Positions 26,850 through 34,338 of a DNA stretch of 64,000 bases are shown piece after piece. The stretch is from Nocardia transvalensis NBRC 15921 (GTDB lineage Bacteria; Actinomycetota; Actinomycetes; Mycobacteriales; Mycobacteriaceae). The notes beneath the pieces are model-generated. The model saw nothing but the letters and a program-made list of their open reading frames with translations. It was not told the DNA's origin and did not search any database. The stretch covers positions 1 through 64,000 of the forward strand of contig NZ_BAGL01000006.1 in NCBI RefSeq assembly GCF_000308875.1. The letters run 5' to 3'. The position numbers and the translations under genes were made by a program. Numbering within the stretch: the first letter of the stretch is position 1; each line of letters starts with the position of its first letter.

Positions 26850-27647
26850 TCAGCGCAGCCTTTCCAGCATCGGCGCGAAGGCCTCGGACAGGTCGCCCGG
26901 GACTATCAGCTCGTCGATGCCGTACTTCTCGCGGCGGTGCAGCAAGAGGTCGGCGGCCTCGGCCGGGTTTTCGGGGAGGAGGCCGACCGCGCCCGCGGCG
27001 CGTAGTTCCGCGGGGGACGGGACCTGCCAGGAACCGGGCCAGCGCGGCATCCGGTCGCCGATGCCCACCAGCTGGCTGCTGAAGGCCACGGGCCGGTTGG
27101 TGTGGTCGCGCACGCGGGCGACGACCGCCGCGAGATCCTCCTCCGTGGCATGCGGGAGTAGGGCCACCAGGATCCGGTCGGCGATCTCGGCCGCGGCGGC
27201 CAGCCCGCGCGGGCCCGAGGCGGCGATCACCACGGGCGGCGCCGGATCCACCTCGGCACGTACCGCCGCCACCGTGGCGGCGAGGTGGGCGCGGCGCTCG
27301 GTAGCCGAACCCCACGGCAGGCCCAGCCGCTCGGCCTCGGCGGCCGCGTCCGGGCGACCGATGCCGATCCCCAGTTCGAAGCGGCCGTCCGACAGCTGTT
27401 GCAGCGCGGCGGTTTCCCGCACGGTCCCGGCCACCGGGCGCAGCGGCGCGGCGAGCACGTTGGGCCGCAGCCGAAGCTCACCGGTCACCGCGGCGGCCGC
27501 CGCCAGGGCGGGGAAGGGCGAGGCCGTGTTCAGGGTGTCGGGGAGGAGCAGGGTGTGGTAGCCCTGCTCCTCGGCGGCGCGGGCGGCCCGGACCCAATCG
27601 GCTCCGGACCGGGGCACCTGCATGGTGGCGAATCGGATGGTCGTCAT
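26850..27647 (-). CDS. LLM-class flavin-dependent oxidoreductase
   Basis: 265 aa. A TIM-barrel luciferase-like monooxygenase, of the group that in actinobacteria often uses coenzyme F420. Seen: IRFATMQVPRSGADWVRAARAAEEQGYHTLLLPD at the N-terminus (start of the barrel), RPNVLAAPLRPVAGTVRETAALQQLSDGRFELGIGIGRP (cofactor-binding LG(I/T)G region), and a C-terminal LLHRREKYGIDELIVPG. It is slightly shorter than usual (about 280-330 aa). Cofactor and substrate are uncertain. Confidence 0.82.
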   Translation of the reverse strand: MTTIRFATMQVPRSGADWVRAARAAEEQGYHTLLLPDTLNTASPFPALAAAAAVTGELRLRPNVLAAPLRPVAGTVRETAALQQLSDGRFELGIGIGRPDAAAEAERLGLPWGSATERRAHLAATVAAVRAEVDPAPPVVIAASGPRGLAAAAEIADRILVALLPHATEEDLAAVVARVRDHTNRPVAFSSQLVGIGDRMPRWPGSWQVPSPAELRAAGAVGLLPENPAEAADLLLHRREKYGIDELIVPGDLSEAFAPMLERLR

Positions 27648-27678
27648 ATCGTCCTCCGCGGGCGAAAAGGGTGTCGTA

Positions 27679-27954
27679 TCAGTGGTTGTCGGCCCGGCGC
27701 GGGCGTCGCGTGCGCCGCAGCACCTCCAGCCGGGTCAGGTACTGGTCCTCGTCGATCTCGCCGCGCGCGAAGGCCGTGCGCAGCGTTCCGATGCCGCGGT
27801 CGCGCCACCGCGCCCGCCGGGAGACGACGATGACGCCGATCACGGCCAGCCAGAACACGACCGGGAAGATCCAGAAGAACGGCCAGGGGTGCCAGTCGCC
27901 GTCGTAGTGGTCGGCCAGAAAGGTCAGGGCCTCGGGATGTGCGTAGATGTTCAT
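27679..27954 (-). CDS. Small membrane protein with SHOCT domain
   Basis: 91 aa from ATG at 27954, chosen for the GGAGG 5 nt upstream; an ATG 36 nt earlier lacks a ribosome-binding site. One membrane helix (about residues 24-45, WPFFWIFPVVFWLAVIGVIVV) precedes a SHOCT domain (GTLRTAFARGEIDEDQYLTRLEVL), a short module thought to mediate oligomerisation. The stop is 31 nt before the LLM oxidoreductase start. Function unknown. Confidence 0.75.
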   Translation of the reverse strand: MNIYAHPEALTFLADHYDGDWHPWPFFWIFPVVFWLAVIGVIVVSRRARWRDRGIGTLRTAFARGEIDEDQYLTRLEVLRRTRRPRRADNH

Positions 27955-28047
27955 GTCCTCCAGCCTGTTCCGATCGACCGGCCCTGACATCGGCGCACGG
28001 GCGACTCCCGGCGTACGTCTGCGCGCGTAGTCCCGGGGCCCGGCCGC

Positions 28048-28509
28048 TCAGCCGAACGACATGATCGCCCCGGAACCGCCGGCCGCCGCGAAGTCGAAGA
28101 ACCGCACCAGCTGGTCGTAGTTCTGGCGCAGGTAGTCCAGCGCGTCGTCGCCCTCGTGCCAGATGGTGGGGTAGACGTTCTCCGCCGCCATCACCTCGGG
28201 GTCGAAATGGTGGGCGAGCTGGTCGAACGGCGTGCCGCGCAACAGCTCCGCGGTGCGGCGGACCAGGTCGGCGTCCCACGCGCTCAGGGTGCTGTCGGAG
28301 GGTACGGAGCGGCCGTCCAGGAATAGGTCGACATCCAGCTTCGCGGATTCGAACAGGTAGCGCAGCCCGTCCCACGCCTTGTCGAGGTCGCCGTCCGGTT
28401 CCCCCTCCCGGTCGAGCCCCCACAGGAATTCGTGCACATTCTCCGGATTCGCGCCGATACGGTCCAGCTCGGCCTGTGTCACCCGGTGAAATTCCATCAC
28501 CATGCCCAT
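28048..28509 (-). CDS. DUF1877 (YfbM-like) family protein
   Basis: 153 aa from ATG at 28509 with GGGGAT upstream. Pattern MGMVMEFHRVTQAELDRI, then EFLWGLDREGEPDGDLDKAWDGLRYLF, then PFDQLAHHFDPEVMAAENVYP and YLRQNYDQLVRFF matches DUF1877. Soluble, acidic, no known activity. Separated from the response regulator by 79 bp. Confidence 0.75.
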   Translation of the reverse strand: MGMVMEFHRVTQAELDRIGANPENVHEFLWGLDREGEPDGDLDKAWDGLRYLFESAKLDVDLFLDGRSVPSDSTLSAWDADLVRRTAELLRGTPFDQLAHHFDPEVMAAENVYPTIWHEGDDALDYLRQNYDQLVRFFDFAAAGGSGAIMSFG

Positions 28510-28588
28510 CGCAGATCCCCCAATCGCTCCAGCGGACGGTGTATCGCTCACGACGGTAGCCCCGGGCACCGACAGATTCGTCGGGCGC

Positions 28589-29257
28589 CTACTGCCATCC
28601 CGGGCGTACCAGGCCGGATTCGTAGGCCATCACGACCAGCTGGGTGCGGTCGCGGGCGTTGAGCTTCAACAGGATCCGGCTCACGTGCGTGCGGGCCGTG
28701 GCGGGGCTCAGGAACAGCCGCCCGGCGATCTCGGCATTGGTGAGACCCTCGGCGACCAGCGTCATCACCTCGCGCTCGCGGTCGGTGAGTTCGGTCAGCT
28801 CGGCAGCAGGTGCGGGTTTGGCCCGCGTGGCGAATTCGGAGACCAGCCGCCGGGTCACGCTGGGGGACAGCAGCGCATCGCCCGCGGCCACCACTCGCAC
28901 CGCCTTGACCAGGTCGGCGGGTTCGGTGTGCTTGACGAGAAATCCCGTCGCACCCGAACGCATGGCCTCGAAGACGTACTCGTCGAGTTCGAAGGTGGTC
29001 AGCACTACCACCCTCACCGCGGAAAGCCCAGCGTCCCCGGCGATCTCGCGGGTGGCGGCGAGGCCGTCCAGCACGGGCATCCGGATGTCCATGAGCACAA
29101 CGTCCGGACGCAGTTCCCTGGTCATCCGCACGGCCTGCTCGCCGTTGTCGGCCTCCCCGACCACCTCGATGCCGTCCTGCGCGTCCAGCAGCGCCACGAA
29201 GCCCCCGCGCACCAGCGCCTGATCGTCGGCCACCACAACGCGAATAGGAGATGTCAT
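28589..29257 (-). CDS. NarL/LuxR-family response regulator
   Basis: 222 aa. The receiver domain has the acidic pair DD near residues 11-12, phosphoacceptor Asp57 (VVLMDIRMP), the conserved Thr and the Lys in FLVKHT. The C-terminal LuxR HTH shows LTDREREVMTLVAEGLTNAEIA and SPATARTHVSRILLKL. The start ATG at 29257 overlaps the kinase stop as ATGA, so both are made together. The divergent ABC exporter pair is the probable target. Confidence 0.93.
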   Translation of the reverse strand: MTSPIRVVVADDQALVRGGFVALLDAQDGIEVVGEADNGEQAVRMTRELRPDVVLMDIRMPVLDGLAATREIAGDAGLSAVRVVVLTTFELDEYVFEAMRSGATGFLVKHTEPADLVKAVRVVAAGDALLSPSVTRRLVSEFATRAKPAPAAELTELTDREREVMTLVAEGLTNAEIAGRLFLSPATARTHVSRILLKLNARDRTQLVVMAYESGLVRPGWQ

Positions 29258-30495
29258 GAGCCGTCCCGGGTTTCGAGGTGAGGGATGGGGAGGTCGGCGC
29301 GGACCCGGAAGCCCCCGTCGGAGCGCGGGGCGGCGGTGAGTTCGCCGCCCAGCACGTGCGCGCGTTCGATCATGCCGGGAATGCCGTTGCCGCCGATACT
29401 TTCGGTTGTCTCGGCGCCTGTGGATACGTGTGGACAATCCGGCGGAGGCGTGTTGTCGACGGTGAGCGATAGGGTTCCGGGCGAGAAGTCCACGGTGACA
29501 ACAGCTTCCGCGGACGGCGCGTGCCGCAGCACATTGGTCAGCGACTCCTGGACGATGCGCGCGGCCGCGCTGTCGAGCACCGCGGGCAGCCGCTGCGGGT
29601 CCCCGCGGATCTCGCTGCGCACCGTCAGCCCGGCCGAGCGGGCGGGATCGAGCAGCGCGTCGAGGTCCGAGATGCCGACGGCCGGGCTCATCGGCGCGGC
29701 CGGTGTCTGCGCGCCCGCGCGGATGGACCGCAGCAGCGTATGCACCTCGCCGAGGGCGTCGCGGCTGGCCTGTTTGATCGCGGCCAGCGCCGTCGCCGCC
29801 TGCTCCGGCTTCCGGTCCAGCAGCTCCAGCGCCACCGACGACTGCACGTTGATCAGCGACAAACTGTGCGCGAGCACGTCGTGGAGTTCGCGGGCGATGG
29901 CCAGGCGCTCCTCGGTGGCGCGCTGCTCGCGCCGGGCCAGCTCGCGGGCGCGTTCGGCCTCCTCGTTGGCGCGGGCGGCCTCGGCGCGCTGCCGGCGCGC
30001 CACCGCTACGGCGCGCCGCTGCCGGATGCCCTCGGCCACCCCGGCCAGGACGGCCAGCCACGCCAGCAGGCCGACCACCTGCCACCCGTTGGTCGAGAAT
30101 CCGCGCAGCGCGGGCACCGGCCACACCATCAGCAGATAGCCCAGCGGCAGGAACGGGTAGGTGTACCAGCGCGAGCCCCGGCTCGCGGCGGTGAGGAAGG
30201 CGATCACCAGCGACAGGAAGATCGGCCCGTAGCCGTATCCGGCGAGCAGATACGCCGCCGTCACCGCCAGCACGCCGACGAACACCCGCAGCGGATAGGC
30301 GCGCCGCAGCACCAGCAGCACCGGCCCGGCCGCCAGCAGGACCAGGCCGAGGACATCCATGTCGCGGGCCGTGTCCTGATGCAGGTTGGCCAGCCTGCCG
30401 AAGACGAGCTGCACCGCGGCGACGATCACCGCCACCAGCACATCCCGGCCGCGCGGCCGCACCCTCGACTCCACACTCGCACGGTAGCGCCGCAC
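29254..30495 (-). CDS. Sensor histidine kinase (HisKA_3 family)
   Basis: 413 aa from GTG; an alternative GTG lies seven codons in. The N-terminal half has several short membrane helices (about residues 18-32, 48-63, 70-88, 90-104, 114-128 and 138-153) with little periplasmic sequence, so it probably senses membrane or intramembrane events. A coiled linker (about 158-198) leads to the dimerisation helix with His205 in ARELHDVLAHSLSLI. The HATPase end carries VQESLTNVLRHA and GGNGIPGMIERA. Divergent from the ABC exporter genes. Confidence 0.93.
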   Translation of the reverse strand: MRRYRASVESRVRPRGRDVLVAVIVAAVQLVFGRLANLHQDTARDMDVLGLVLLAAGPVLLVLRRAYPLRVFVGVLAVTAAYLLAGYGYGPIFLSLVIAFLTAASRGSRWYTYPFLPLGYLLMVWPVPALRGFSTNGWQVVGLLAWLAVLAGVAEGIRQRRAVAVARRQRAEAARANEEAERARELARREQRATEERLAIARELHDVLAHSLSLINVQSSVALELLDRKPEQAATALAAIKQASRDALGEVHTLLRSIRAGAQTPAAPMSPAVGISDLDALLDPARSAGLTVRSEIRGDPQRLPAVLDSAAARIVQESLTNVLRHAPSAEAVVTVDFSPGTLSLTVDNTPPPDCPHVSTGAETTESIGGNGIPGMIERAHVLGGELTAAPRSDGGFRVRADLPIPHLETRDGS

Positions 30496-30601
30496 TGGGG
30501 CGAACGGGAGCTACGCGCGGCGAATTACGTCCGGATACGTATGCCGGGTCGCGCTGCGCGGCGGATGTGTCGACCCTGGTCGCGGGCGGATTCTCGATGA
30601 C

Positions 30602-31591
30602 ATGAACGATTCGGTACGGCACAGCGACTCCACCCCGGCGGATGCCGTGGTGACTACTGAGGCCCTCACCAAGAGCTACGGCGCGCACACCGCGGTCGAC
30701 GCCGTGGACATGACCGTGCGCCGGGGCGAGATCTACGGATTCCTCGGCCCCAACGGTGCGGGGAAGACGACCACGCTGCGCATGCTGGTCGGCCTGATCC
30801 GCCCCAGCTCCGGCACCGCCGCGGTGCTCGGTAGCGCGCCCGGCGACCCGAAGGCACTGCGGCGCATCGGCGTTCTCATCGAGGGGCCAGGCTTCTTCCC
30901 GTACCTCTCGGCCCGGGACAACCTGCGCGTACTCGCCCGTTACCGCGGAACATCCGACGGCCGTGTGCCTCCGGACGGGGGCAGGCGTACCCGAAGCGCC
31001 CGCGCGTTGCACGAGGATGTGGAGCACGTGCTGCACCGGGTCGGTCTCACCGACCGCGCGGGCGACAAGTTTCGCGCCTACTCCCTGGGGATGAAGCAGC
31101 GGCTGGGCGTCGCCGCGGCGCTGCTGGGCCACCCGGACCTGCTCATCCTCGACGAACCCACCAACGGGCTCGACCCGGCCGGTATGGCCGAGATGCGCGA
31201 GCTCATCACCGGATTAGCCGCCGACGGGCACACCGTCGTGCTGTCGTCTCACCTGCTCAGCGAGGTGCAGGAGATCTGCGACCGCGTCGGCGTCATCTCG
31301 CGGGGCCGCCTGCTCACCGAGGCCACGGTGAGCGAATTGCGCGGCGCGGCAACGCTTTTCCTGCGGGCCGAACCGGTGGAGCTGGCCTATCCGGCCGTCC
31401 GGCGGGTGGTGGGCGATCGATCCGCGCTGCTGACCGCCGCCGGCATCAGAGTGGATGCCGGTACGGCAACGGCGCCGGTGGTGGCGCGCGCGGTGATCGA
31501 GTCGGGTGCGGATCTGCTGGAGCTGCGCACCGACGAGAAGTCCTTGGAAGAAGTGTTTTTCGAGATGACGAAAGTGGAGACCACGGCATGA
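30602..31591 (+). CDS. ABC transporter ATP-binding protein
   Basis: 329 aa. Walker A GPNGAGKT near residue 50, signature YSLGMKQRLG, Walker B LLILDEPTNGLDPAG and the H-loop SSHLLSEV place it with the DrrA/bacitracin-type exporters. About 20 extra residues (GTSDGRVPPDGGRRTRSARA) sit between the Q-loop region and the helical domain. The C-terminal domain has the usual LEEVFFEMT end. ATGA overlap with the permease. Likely regulated by the divergent two-component pair; exports an unidentified hydrophobic compound. Confidence 0.92.
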   Translation: MNDSVRHSDSTPADAVVTTEALTKSYGAHTAVDAVDMTVRRGEIYGFLGPNGAGKTTTLRMLVGLIRPSSGTAAVLGSAPGDPKALRRIGVLIEGPGFFPYLSARDNLRVLARYRGTSDGRVPPDGGRRTRSARALHEDVEHVLHRVGLTDRAGDKFRAYSLGMKQRLGVAAALLGHPDLLILDEPTNGLDPAGMAEMRELITGLAADGHTVVLSSHLLSEVQEICDRVGVISRGRLLTEATVSELRGAATLFLRAEPVELAYPAVRRVVGDRSALLTAAGIRVDAGTATAPVVARAVIESGADLLELRTDEKSLEEVFFEMTKVETTA

Positions 31592-32439
31592 TCAGCGACC
31601 TGTATGCGTGCACCAGAGCGGAATTCGCACGGCTGCGTCGGTGGCCCGCGTTCTGGATCCTGCTCGGCACGTGGATTCTGTTGAACCTGACCTTCGCCTA
31701 CCTGTTCAACTATCTGGCCTACACCTCCGGCGACAGCACCCGGATGTCCAACGGCCAGCCCCGCGACGTGCTGATGCAGCTGATGCTCCCGGCGGCCGTG
31801 CCCGAGGTGTTCACCCAGGGCATGGCGATGTTCGGCGGGGCGCTGATGCTGGTGCTCGGTGCGCTGGTCATCGGCAGCGGTTACGGCTGGGGCAGCTGGA
31901 AGACCGTCCTGACCCAGGGGCCCTCGCGGATCGCCGTGGTCGGCGGGTCGGTGGCGGCGCTGGCCGTGGTGGTGGTCGGGCTCGTGTGCGCGGCTTTCGT
32001 GATCGACCTCGGCGTGGCCGCACTGATCGGGACCCTGCAGCATCAGGCTCTGGCGTTGCCCTCTGCCGGTCGCTCTCTGGCCGGAATCCTCACGGGCACA
32101 GCCATACTCGGCATGTGGACGCTGGCGGGCGCGCTGATCGGCGCGATCGCCCGGGGTCCGGCGCTCGCGGTCGGCCTCGGGCTGGTGTGGGTGCTGGTGG
32201 TGGAGAACCTGCTCCGCGGCGTGGCGTCGATTTTCACCCCCATCGGCGTGATCACCGACCACCTGCCCGGCACCGCCGCCGGTTCCCTGGCGGGCGCGAT
32301 GCGCACCGCCGGCGGCTCGGCGACCCCCGGAGTCCTCGACATCCTCTCCCGCCCGGCATCCGCCCTGGTCCTCGGCATCTACATCGCCCTCTTCGCCGCA
32401 GGCACGATAGCCCTGATCCGCCGCCGCGACATGGCCTGA
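31588..32439 (+). CDS. ABC transporter permease
   Basis: 283 aa, six predicted membrane helices starting near residues 18, 76, 110, 153, 186 and 255. ABC2-type permease of the small kind paired with bacitracin/lantibiotic-type ATPases. It starts within the ATPase stop (ATGA). The first extracytoplasmic loop (about residues 38-70) is the largest. Exporter for an unknown substrate; its stop is followed by locus C of the dispersed palindrome. Confidence 0.88.
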   Translation: MISDLYACTRAEFARLRRWPAFWILLGTWILLNLTFAYLFNYLAYTSGDSTRMSNGQPRDVLMQLMLPAAVPEVFTQGMAMFGGALMLVLGALVIGSGYGWGSWKTVLTQGPSRIAVVGGSVAALAVVVVGLVCAAFVIDLGVAALIGTLQHQALALPSAGRSLAGILTGTAILGMWTLAGALIGAIARGPALAVGLGLVWVLVVENLLRGVASIFTPIGVITDHLPGTAAGSLAGAMRTAGGSATPGVLDILSRPASALVLGIYIALFAAGTIALIRRRDMA

Positions 32440-32520
32440 ACCCACCCGCCGCCCTACTCACGCTCGCCGCTCTACTCCCACCAGCGGCCCTACCCGCCGC
32501 GTACTCACACCAGCCGCCCT

Positions 32521-32589
32521 TTTTCCGGCACGCTTTTGGCCGGAATCCACTGTACCAAGGTGGATTCCGGCCAAAAGCATGCCGGAAAA
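32521..32589. repeat. Dispersed palindromic repeat, locus C (paired units)
   Basis: Two 30-nt arms (32521-32550 and 32560-32589) pair with one mismatch around a 9-nt centre TGTACCAAG. Each arm is itself a hairpin unit, TTCCGGC-N9-GCCGGAA. The outer edges are TTTT on the left and AAAA on the right, so no U tract follows the stem on either strand. Lies between a permease and a convergent TetR gene. Confidence 0.92.
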
Positions 32590-32702
32590 AGGGGGAGAGG
32601 TGCGAGAGGGGAGGTGCGAGCGAGGGAGGCGCGTGAGGGAGAGTCGCGTGAGGGAGAGGTGCGGGAAGGGAGAGGTGCGGGTGGGGAGAGGTGCGGGTGG
32701 GG
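32590..32702. repeat. GA-rich tandem repeat beside locus C
   Basis: About seven degenerate 13-17 bp units of the type GGGAGAGGTGCGGGTG run from the palindrome up to the TetR stop codon. The last two units are nearly identical. On the minus strand this is the sequence just past the TetR stop. Confidence 0.8.
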
Positions 32703-33293
32703 TTAGTCGAGCACTCCGGATGCCAGGCGCTCGAGGGCGGCGGTGATCTGTTCCGGCGTCAACCCTCGGGAGCGTTGCTGCCGGTAGACCTCCGCGGCCA
32801 GCGGGGACAGCAGGATGTCGGTGAGGGCGTCCGGTTCCGGCGCACCGGATTCGGTGGCGAGGAACCGGACGTGGGCGTACCAGAATTCGTAGGCGCCGGT
32901 CGCGAAGCGGGCCCCGCCGGTCTCGGCGCCGAGGACCAGCGCCGAATGGGTTTCCAGCAGGTCCACCATCGCGGCGTAGAAGGCGGCCAGGCGGGCGACG
33001 GGCCGCGCGCCCGGGCCCAAAGGCGGTGCGCCGCTGAGTAATTGCTCCTGAAGTGCGCGCTCGTGTTCGTCCAGCAGCGCCAGCGCTACCGCGCGGACGC
33101 TCGGATAACGGCGGTACAGCGTGCCCCGCCCGACACCCGCGGCCCTCGCGATGTCGTCCATGGTGACCGTGCGCGGGTCGCGGGCCGTGAAAAGCCCGGC
33201 CGCCGCGTCGAGGACCTTGGCCCGGTTGCGCGCGGCATCGGCTCGCTCGCCGGGCTCGGGATCCGGGCCGAGCCCGGCGGGTCGCGCTGCCAT
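32703..33293 (-). CDS. TetR-family transcriptional repressor
   Basis: 196 aa from ATG at 33293. The N-terminal HTH (about residues 20-66) has NRAKVLDAAAGLF, then TVTMDDIARAAGVGRGTLYRRYPSVRAVALALL. The C-terminal ligand-binding domain is helical and resembles actinobacterial drug-efflux regulators (C-terminal TetR_C_33 type). It is divergent from an SMR efflux gene, and two matching 21-bp operators lie in the 96-bp gap. A repressor relieved by SMR substrates is the straightforward reading. Confidence 0.9.
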   Translation of the reverse strand: MAARPAGLGPDPEPGERADAARNRAKVLDAAAGLFTARDPRTVTMDDIARAAGVGRGTLYRRYPSVRAVALALLDEHERALQEQLLSGAPPLGPGARPVARLAAFYAAMVDLLETHSALVLGAETGGARFATGAYEFWYAHVRFLATESGAPEPDALTDILLSPLAAEVYRQQRSRGLTPEQITAALERLASGVLD

Positions 33294-33320
33294 GCGGCCA
33301 CTGTAGGCGACCGGAGGAAT

Positions 33321-33374
33321 AAGCGGACAACGCGTCCAGTTGACCGTCGAATGAAGTGGGCATCGTGTCCACTT
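33321..33374. promoter_or_regulatory. Two 21-bp TetR operators, 33 bp centre to centre
   Basis: Site 1 (33321-33341) is AAGCGGAC-N5-GTCCAGTT. Site 2 (33354-33374) is AAGTGGGC-N5-GTCCACTT. Both fit AAGTGGAC-N5-GTCCACTT. Centres are 33 bp apart, about three helical turns, so two dimers would bind the same DNA face. They lie between the divergent TetR and SMR starts, and site 2 is 16 bp before the SMR ATG. Confidence 0.7.
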
Positions 33375-33389
33375 AGAGGGAGTGTCGAC

Positions 33390-33710
33390 ATGAACTGGCT
33401 GCTCTTGGCCTTCGCGGGCCTGATCGAGATCGCGTGGTCGCAGAGCATCAAGCCGACGCAGGGCTTCACCCGGCCGCTGCCGACGCTGGTGTGTTTCGCG
33501 CTGGGCGTGGCGGCCGTGTACCTGCTCTCGCGGGCCATGCAAACCTTGCCGGTCGGGACGGCCTATGCCGTGTTCACGGGTATCGGGGCCGTCGGCGCCA
33601 TCGGCCTGGGGATCGTTGTGCAGAAGGATCCGCTGAGCGCGGGCCGGGCCCTCGCCCTGGCGATGATCATCGGCGGCATCGTGCTGGCCAGGATCACCAA
33701 TCCGGAGTAG
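33390..33710 (+). CDS. Small multidrug resistance (SMR) family transporter
   Basis: 106 aa with four membrane helices. The conserved membrane Glu13 (FAGLIEIAWS) is the proton/drug-binding residue, and the second half has PVGTAYAVFTGIGAVGAIGLGI. The EIAW string and lack of some EmrE residues point to the SugE/Gdx (guanidinium) side of the family rather than broad drug exporters. SMR proteins act as antiparallel dimers. Controlled by the adjacent TetR repressor judging from the operators. Confidence 0.9.
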   Translation: MNWLLLAFAGLIEIAWSQSIKPTQGFTRPLPTLVCFALGVAAVYLLSRAMQTLPVGTAYAVFTGIGAVGAIGLGIVVQKDPLSAGRALALAMIIGGIVLARITNPE

Positions 33711-33800
33711 CCGCCGACCCGTGAAGGGGTACGGGGGAGGGTGGTGAGCCGGTAGGTTCGGTCGGGACGGCAAGCCATATCCCGAATCGAAAGGACAGTG

Positions 33801-34244
33801 ATGCCAACACGTACCGCGCGTACCGCCTGGTCCGGAGGGCTGCAGGACGGCTCGGGCCAGGTCGAGCTGGCGAGTTCCGGCGTCGGCAAGTTCGACGTGT
33901 CGTTCCCGAAGCGGACGGCCGACACCGCCGAGGGCACCACCAGCCCGGAGGAACTGATCGCCGCCGCGCATTCGTCGTGCTACGCGATGGCGCTGTCGGG
34001 GCAGATCGGCAACGCCGGCGGAACCGTGCGGAGCCTGGACGTCAACGCCGATGTGACGCTGGGCCCGGACCCGGCGGGCGGGTTCCACATCAGCAGCATC
34101 AAGCTGACCGTTCGCGGTCGCGTCGACGGCCTGGACGCCGCCGGCTTCCAGACCGCGGCCGAGGGCGCCAAGGTCGGCTGCCCGATCAGCAAGGCCCTTG
34201 CCGGCGTCGGCACGATCGAGCTGGACGCGGCGCTGGAGTCCTGA
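33801..34244 (+). CDS. OsmC/Ohr-family peroxiredoxin
   Basis: 147 aa from ATG with AAAGGA upstream; a GTG directly before it is the alternative start. The two redox cysteines are Cys60 (AAHSSCYAMAL) and Cys127 (EGAKVGCPISKAL), with EELIAAAHSSC typical of OsmC rather than Ohr. Such proteins reduce organic hydroperoxides using dihydrolipoyl or similar thiols. Followed by a strong GC-rich hairpin. No regulator adjacent. Confidence 0.92.
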   Translation: MPTRTARTAWSGGLQDGSGQVELASSGVGKFDVSFPKRTADTAEGTTSPEELIAAAHSSCYAMALSGQIGNAGGTVRSLDVNADVTLGPDPAGGFHISSIKLTVRGRVDGLDAAGFQTAAEGAKVGCPISKALAGVGTIELDAALES

Positions 34245-34254
34245 GGACCCGGTA

Positions 34255-34293
34255 CGACGGAGGGGTGGTGCGTGCCGCACCGCCCCTCCGTCG
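34255..34293 (+). terminator. GC-rich terminator hairpin after the OsmC gene
   Basis: Arms 34255-34271 and 34277-34293 form a 17-bp stem (one position is a G-U wobble in RNA) with a 5-nt loop, 10 nt past the stop. There is no U tract, which is common for actinobacterial terminators. Confidence 0.7.
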
Positions 34294-34338
34294 CGTCATC
34301 GCCCTTCCCGCGGGTGGATCTGTGACACCCTGGGAGAT

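Noticed and set aside
28589..31132. Single reverse-strand open frame running through the kinase gene into the response regulator
   Set aside because: Its N-terminal 620 codons are a shadow frame of the histidine kinase and ABC ATPase. The real response regulator starts at 29257 and overlaps the kinase stop by ATGA.
32521..32589. Palindromic repeats at 32.5, 40.9 and 54.6 kb read as intrinsic terminators
   Set aside because: The stems are preceded by Ts and followed by As on both strands, so no U tract follows the hairpin, and one copy lies inside a coding region. They may still stop some transcripts, but the family is not a terminator type.
31387..33372. Repeated peptide strings such as SGQKRAGK and RHAFGRN in many short frames, considered as a small protein family
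   Set aside because: They are all translations of the palindromic repeat in different frames and lack starts and ribosome-binding sites, except in fadE34 where the repeat lies within a real gene.
32703..34280. A 525-aa version of the TetR protein
   Set aside because: The extra N-terminus would cover the operators, the SMR gene and the OsmC gene in antisense; the ATG at 33293 gives a normal 196-aa TetR.
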